Source of the DNA: Oscillospiraceae bacterium
GTDB lineage: Bacteria > Bacillota > Clostridia > Oscillospirales > Oscillospiraceae
Length of the DNA stretch: 18,226 bases
Reading direction: 5' to 3'
Assembly (NCBI GenBank): GCA_009776905.1
Contig: WRMX01000035.1
Coordinates: 4,254 to 22,479 of the forward strand
Numbering within the stretch: the first letter of the stretch is position 1; the number at the start of each line of letters is the position of its first letter. Below are positions 13,914-18,226 of the stretch, piece by piece. The translations under genes and the position numbers were made by a program. The notes under the pieces are model-generated. The model had not been told where the DNA came from, ran no database searches, and saw nothing but the letters and a program-made list of their open reading frames with translations.

Positions 13914-16661
13914 ATGGCTAGTTTCATAAAAGTCAATAATGAGCGAAGTGAAGCGATTGAACTTATCAAAGTTCTGGATTCTGTTGTCAAGAAGAACACA
14001 TGGCAAATAAAATCCATCGGTGGCGAGAGCACTTTAAACACCGGGAATGAACGCATGTTTCCGGATGTCATTTTATACGGCGATCAGGAACGAACCCATA
14101 TATTGCATGGGTGGGAAGTAAAAATGCCGAACGTGTCGATTACGGATTCCGCGTTTATTTATGACGCACAACGCAAGGCGGAAACCATCGGTGTGAATAG
14201 TTGCATTGTTTGGAATTTCGCATCTTGCAGCTTGTACATTAAAGGTGAGAATGGTTGGAACAAAACAAAGTCATGGAGTGATGCCGGACGTATTCGAAGC
14301 CGTTCGGATGTTGGCACGTTTCGGAGCGACTGGGAAGCCATGGCAACTACAGTCCTCTGCGATACTAATGATTATTTCTTATCAGGCGAGTTGAGGCATG
14401 CGCGAATTGGAGATATTGTCGCAGATACTGTTTATGCAGAGCTAATAAAGCGGAACAAGAGCATTACAGCGGAGCATATTCGAGATGTGAGCATTACTAA
14501 CAGAGTAGTTGCGGCTCATGTATCGAGTTGGTGGCGAAATGTTGAAAAGGAGTACAAATTTGATGAGAATGACAGATTTTCGGCATATGCAAAGTGTATT
14601 CTTCTGAATTGGATAAACAAAATAACGTTCGCTAATCTGATAAAAGGCAATCACAATCCTGCTGCTCTTGTCGAGAGCATAAATAACGATATGACGCCTG
14701 CTGAAGCACAAATAGTTTTTTCGGAGATTACTGCACAATGTGATTTTTTTAATGTATTCGAGGCCATTGAATATAGCCATGTACTTCCTGCTGCTGCATG
14801 GAATGACCTGACAGATTACAATGCGTTCCTTTATGATAACGGGTTAGCGTACATCCCGCAAACGGCAATGCAAGCTGTGCTTGAGATGAGCGTAAACCAG
14901 TTTAAACGCAATGTGTCGGGTGTGTTTACAACACCGCAGAAACTTGCTAGAATCCTCGTTAATGCAGCGATAGATGATTTGACTTCTTTTGCTATTGACC
15001 CATGTTGCGGAACGGGTACTATAGCAAAAGAAATTCTAATAGCGAAAGAAGCAGCCATTGGTGTGGAAAGTGCCTTTTCAACAACCTATGCTTCAGATAA
15101 ATCCTCCTTTGCATTGCAAATATCAAATATAACCCTAACAAGAGCAAATGCAATCAATTTACCGTGTATGCTTTTCCGCGCAAATGTCTTTGATTTGCGA
15201 GAAGGAAATGAGATTGAAATAACCAACCCGCTGAACGGAGCGTTTTTACGATATAAACTGCCTAAATGGGGTAGCATAATATCTAATCTACCTTTCGTAT
15301 CATTTGATCAAGAAGGGCGCGAAGAAGGCGCGTTTATTGAAAGCATTATTGCGCGTGTCTGTACGGAATGTGATATAACTCTCTCCGGGCGAATAGATCT
15401 ATATCAGGCGATGCTCTTTTATTTGCATGAGCTAGCTGAAGATAATGCAAGCGTTGCTGTGATTACATCAAACTCTTGGCTCGGCACCTTAGCCGGGCAG
15501 GACTTTTTCCGCGCTTTAAACTGTTATTATTCAATTGATAGCATTATCGCCAGTGGAAATGGCAAATGGTTTTCTAATGTCGATGTAGTCACCATTATGT
15601 TATTCTTAAAAAATAAAAGCACGCCGTGTTCTCCTAGCACAAAGCATACTTTAAGCTTTGGCCTGATGAACAAACCTTTGCAGGCGCTATCTGACGTAGA
15701 TTCGGAGCAAATGGCGGATTCGATTAAGCTTAAGCAAACACTATCGCCTAAGCTGTTATCATTTAGAACTTATTCTTTGGAGACTATCGATAATTTGCTA
15801 AATATGGGTATTGCTCTTAATTCATTTTTCTATAATCCTGAATGGCTATTTGAAATTAATGAATTATTGTGTCCGATAGCAAAGTATTTTAATGTTTTTC
15901 GAGGAATGAAAACGGGGCAAGATGAGATTTACTATTTGCGAGATGGAAGCGAAGTTAATGATGATTATATTGGGAGAGTCCTAAAGAGCGCAAGGAGTGT
16001 TCAATACCTTAATGCGGTACCGGATACTTTCTCGTTCGTGTGCAATAAATCGATTGAGGAACTCACTGTTCTTGGACACAAAAGAACACTTGACTGGATC
16101 GAGCGTTTTAAAGGGCATATTAATCAATCCGTTCCGCATAAGGATACATTTTGGATGAATCTAAGTGATGGGGCTATTTCCGGCAGCGATAGAATACGTT
16201 TGTTTACCGGTATGAATCCAGAGCGCAGGATATTCTACGGACTGCTCAGTGAGCCTGCACAAATCAATCAACGAGCAATCGGATTTGTCCCGGTTACGGA
16301 TTCAATTAGCCTCGAGCTCTGCCATGCGCTTTTGAACTCTGTAATTGGTGTTTTTTATGTCGAAGCATCAGGCTTTCCGAAAGGCCTAGGAGCGTTAGAC
16401 ACTAATAGTGAAAACATTGGCAGAACGATGATGCTTGATCCATGTTTGTTATCTGAAGATGCAGCCGGTAGTATACTCACAGCATTTCGTCGATTAGCTT
16501 CTCGGAGAGTTATGTCAACGGAGAAAGAGTATTTACAATCGGACAGGTTATCATTTGAAAGTATAGTAGCAGATCATTTTGGCTACACTTCGTACTTTGA
16601 GCAGATCAAGGAATGCGTACTCAATATGCAAAAGGTACGCTTAAGCGTGCGATCCTTGTAG
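13914..16661 (+). CDS. Type IIG-like nuclease-methylase fusion
   Basis: 915-residue protein with the architecture of a combined restriction-modification enzyme. The N-terminus (about 1-105) looks like a PD-(D/E)xK nuclease: conserved E13/E16 helix, P50-D51 in RMFPDVILYG, and E68-V-K70 in HGWEVKMP. A helical connector (about 110-335) leads to a gamma-class methylase core: FTTPQKLARILV, motif I D362-P-C-C-G-T-G-T, and motif IV N458-L-P-F461 (SNLPFVSF). Residues about 600-915 would be the target-recognition region, with FNVFRGMKTGQDEIYYL and SGFPKGLGALDTNSENIG. ATG 13914 is preceded by GAAGGA seven bases upstream and starts one base after the methyltransferase stop, so both are cotranslated. The TTG at 13887 is rejected. 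Recognition sequence is unknown. A methylase-only (nuclease-dead) role is possible, since the nuclease call rests on a few residues. Confidence 0.82.
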   Translation: MASFIKVNNERSEAIELIKVLDSVVKKNTWQIKSIGGESTLNTGNERMFPDVILYGDQERTHILHGWEVKMPNVSITDSAFIYDAQRKAETIGVNSCIVWNFASCSLYIKGENGWNKTKSWSDAGRIRSRSDVGTFRSDWEAMATTVLCDTNDYFLSGELRHARIGDIVADTVYAELIKRNKSITAEHIRDVSITNRVVAAHVSSWWRNVEKEYKFDENDRFSAYAKCILLNWINKITFANLIKGNHNPAALVESINNDMTPAEAQIVFSEITAQCDFFNVFEAIEYSHVLPAAAWNDLTDYNAFLYDNGLAYIPQTAMQAVLEMSVNQFKRNVSGVFTTPQKLARILVNAAIDDLTSFAIDPCCGTGTIAKEILIAKEAAIGVESAFSTTYASDKSSFALQISNITLTRANAINLPCMLFRANVFDLREGNEIEITNPLNGAFLRYKLPKWGSIISNLPFVSFDQEGREEGAFIESIIARVCTECDITLSGRIDLYQAMLFYLHELAEDNASVAVITSNSWLGTLAGQDFFRALNCYYSIDSIIASGNGKWFSNVDVVTIMLFLKNKSTPCSPSTKHTLSFGLMNKPLQALSDVDSEQMADSIKLKQTLSPKLLSFRTYSLETIDNLLNMGIALNSFFYNPEWLFEINELLCPIAKYFNVFRGMKTGQDEIYYLRDGSEVNDDYIGRVLKSARSVQYLNAVPDTFSFVCNKSIEELTVLGHKRTLDWIERFKGHINQSVPHKDTFWMNLSDGAISGSDRIRLFTGMNPERRIFYGLLSEPAQINQRAIGFVPVTDSISLELCHALLNSVIGVFYVEASGFPKGLGALDTNSENIGRTMMLDPCLLSEDAAGSILTAFRRLASRRVMSTEKEYLQSDRLSFESIVADHFGYTSYFEQIKECVLNMQKVRLSVRSL

Positions 16662-16730
16662 GCATTATATTCAACATTTCGCGTGAGATATAGATGTTTA
16701 CGTTATTCGAATGTGAGAGGTATAAACGGT

Positions 16731-18002
16731 ATGTTTGTTGATATGGCCACGATTACGGTTACGGCAGGGAAGGGCGGTAACGGCGCCGTCGCTTTCCATC
16801 GCGAGAAATATGTCGCGGCGGGCGGCCCTGACGGCGGAGACGGCGGCAGGGGCGGGAGCGTCGTTATTGTGACCGACTCGAATATGTCGACTTTGATGGA
16901 TTTTAGGTATAAAAGGAAGTACAAGGCGGAAAACGGGGCTGACGGCTCCGGCGGAAACCGTACCGGAAAAGATGGCAAGGATCTTGTTATTCGCGTGCCT
17001 CAGGGGACTGTCATCAGGGAAAAAGAGAGCGGTGCCGTCATCATTGATATGTCCGACAGGGAAGAGTTTACGCTTGCTCGGGGCGGATCAGGCGGCTGGG
17101 GGAACAAGCATTTCGCAACGCCGACGCGCCAGGCGCCGCGGTTTGCGAAGGCTGGGTTGCCCGGTGACGACATCGAGGTTGTGCTCGAGCTTAAGCTGAT
17201 TGCCGACGTGGGGCTGGTCGGGTTTCCGAACGTCGGGAAGTCCACACTGCTGTCCGTCATTTCAAAGGCGCAGCCGAAAATCGCGGATTACCACTTTACG
17301 ACGCTTTTCCCGAATCTTGGAGTCGTCTATGTTTTCGAAGATTATTCTTTCGTTGCGGCCGATATTCCGGGAATCATAGAGGGAGCTTCACAGGGTGCGG
17401 GGCTGGGGCATGAGTTTTTGCGCCATATCGAGCGGTGCAGGCTGATAATCCATGTCGTTGACATTTCCGGATGCGAGGGGCGGGATCCCGTCGATGATTT
17501 TGAGGCAATAAATGAAGAACTCCGGTTGCATAATCCGGAGTTGTCGGTACGTCCGCAGCTTATCGCCGCGAATAAAACTGATATTGCCCAAGACTCGGAG
17601 CTGGCTTCGCGGTTTTTGGCTTTTGCTGAGGAGCGCGGGTGTAAGGTGTTTATGATTTCCGCAGCGACGGGCGCTGGGGTCAGGGAGCTGGTGCTCGCGG
17701 CCGCGGAGGAGCTTAGCAAGCTCCCGCCTGTCGAGGTTTTTGAGTCGGAGTACGTGCCGCCGGAGCGGCTGCCGGGGAGGCCTGAGGATTTGAGCATCGA
17801 GGTTTTTGGCGATGTTTGGACTATTGAGGGGCCGTGGTTGGAGCGGCTCGTGCAGAATGTGAATTTTTCCGATTATGAGTCGAGGATGTTTTTTGAGAGG
17901 GTGCTGCGGGAGGCAGGCGTCTATGCGAGGCTGATCGATATGGGCATCCGAGAGGGCGACACCGTCAGCATATATAACCTGGAGTTTGAGTATATAGAGT
18001 GA
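16731..18002 (+). CDS. obg: Obg/CgtA GTPase, ribosome assembly
   Basis: 423-residue Obg GTPase, which binds the large ribosomal subunit during assembly and links it to the stringent response. The N-terminal glycine-rich Obg fold starts MFVDMATITVTAGKGGNG and includes REKYVAAGGPDGGDGG. The GTPase domain has G1 G164-F-P-N-V-G-K-S-T, the FTTL switch, G3 DIPGIIEG, G4 NKTD and G5 SAATG. The C-terminal OCT domain ends VSIYNLEFEYIE. I chose ATG 16731 because it matches the family N-terminus and has AGAGG ten bases upstream. The frame from 16683 adds an unrelated extension. Usual neighbours (rplU, rpmA) are absent; the R-M cassette lies directly upstream, 69 bases away. No convincing promoter was seen in the gap, so expression could partly depend on upstream readthrough. 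Confidence 0.96.
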   Translation: MFVDMATITVTAGKGGNGAVAFHREKYVAAGGPDGGDGGRGGSVVIVTDSNMSTLMDFRYKRKYKAENGADGSGGNRTGKDGKDLVIRVPQGTVIREKESGAVIIDMSDREEFTLARGGSGGWGNKHFATPTRQAPRFAKAGLPGDDIEVVLELKLIADVGLVGFPNVGKSTLLSVISKAQPKIADYHFTTLFPNLGVVYVFEDYSFVAADIPGIIEGASQGAGLGHEFLRHIERCRLIIHVVDISGCEGRDPVDDFEAINEELRLHNPELSVRPQLIAANKTDIAQDSELASRFLAFAEERGCKVFMISAATGAGVRELVLAAAEELSKLPPVEVFESEYVPPERLPGRPEDLSIEVFGDVWTIEGPWLERLVQNVNFSDYESRMFFERVLREAGVYARLIDMGIREGDTVSIYNLEFEYIE

Positions 18003-18076
18003 CTGATGGGGAAGGATGTTTCGCCTGCGGCTCAGAAATTTCTGTTCACGCCCTTGCGCTCGGCAGACGTTTTTTT

Positions 18077-18111
18077 GCTTCATTTGTGCTCAAATGAGGC
18101 ATCCTTGCCTC
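18077..18111 (+). other. Two overlapping alternative hairpins downstream of obg
   Basis: Hairpin A pairs GCTTCATTTG with CAAATGAGGC around TGCT (18077-18100, one G-T pair). Hairpin B pairs GAGGCA with TGCCTC around TCCT (18096-18111). They share 18096-18100, so only one can form. A seven-T run precedes hairpin A rather than following it, so it is not a standard terminator on the plus strand. The rest of 18003-18226 shows no gene. AGAAATTTCT is palindromic near 18037, and CCGCC/GGCGG can pair at 18205-18217. Confidence 0.4.
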
Positions 18112-18226
18112 AGTTTCGCACCGCTCCTCTCACTTCACTGCGGACTCGCGCCGCACTTCGTTTGCGCTTGTCTCGCGTTCAGTGTAACGTCACCCTCCCT
18201 TCATCCGCCACAGGCGGCGGTCGGGC

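Noticed and set aside
17388..18083. 231-codon open frame on the minus strand
   Set aside because: Antisense to the conserved GTPase and OCT domains of Obg; no recognisable domain.

Overview
The window looks like chromosomal DNA from an anaerobic, Gram-positive-type bacterium of the Bacillota (Clostridia-like). The pointers are an SLH-anchored exoprotein, strong Shine-Dalgarno sites with frequent GTG starts, an aldo/keto reductase fused to a two-cluster ferredoxin domain, and an oligopeptide-type ABC transporter. Placement below that level is not possible by eye. Most of the window is GC-rich with many short GC-rich hairpin repeats. The block 12.8-16.7 kb is visibly AT-richer.

Layout. (1) 1-1706: two permease genes of a Dpp/Opp-type ABC transporter, the first cut by the window edge, with a 4-base overlap. 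(2) 1719-1807: a short GC-rich hairpin repeat between convergent genes. (3) 1809-4516, minus strand: a ferredoxin-fused aldo/keto reductase and a membrane-anchored PIG-L/LmbE-type deacetylase. (4) 4517-4984: a divergent intergenic region with promoter-like sequences and a 2.5-copy tandem repeat. (5) 4985-9133: a membrane-anchored phosphodiester glycosidase-domain (NAGPA-like) protein, a large membrane-anchored extracytoplasmic protein, and a GT2-GtrA glycosyltransferase coupled to it by an ATGA overlap. (6) 9305-12622: NAD synthetase, then a secreted NAGPA-domain protein with three C-terminal SLH domains. (7) 12876-16661: a two-gene restriction-modification cassette, made of a beta-class N6-adenine methyltransferase and a 915-residue protein combining an N-terminal PD-(D/E)xK nuclease, a gamma-class methylase core and a specificity-like C-terminus. 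(8) 16731-18002: the ribosome-assembly GTPase Obg, followed by a hairpin-rich tail.

How the genes may work together. The genes from 3 to 12.6 kb share a cell-surface theme: a deacetylase, two phosphodiester glycosidase-type proteins (one membrane-tethered, one S-layer-tethered), a polyprenyl-phosphate-type glycosyltransferase and a membrane-anchored partner. They could build or edit a surface glycan, but this is inference from context. The methyltransferase and nuclease-methylase would form a self-contained defence cassette. Its base composition, and its position in front of obg where ribosomal protein genes often sit, suggest horizontal acquisition.

The points most worth a second look are: the R-M cassette with a perfect 16-base palindrome overlapping its putative -10 box; the large glycine-rich low-complexity inserts placed inside otherwise conserved enzyme domains of two neighbouring genes; and the tandem hairpin array lying in the probable leader of the 4985 gene.
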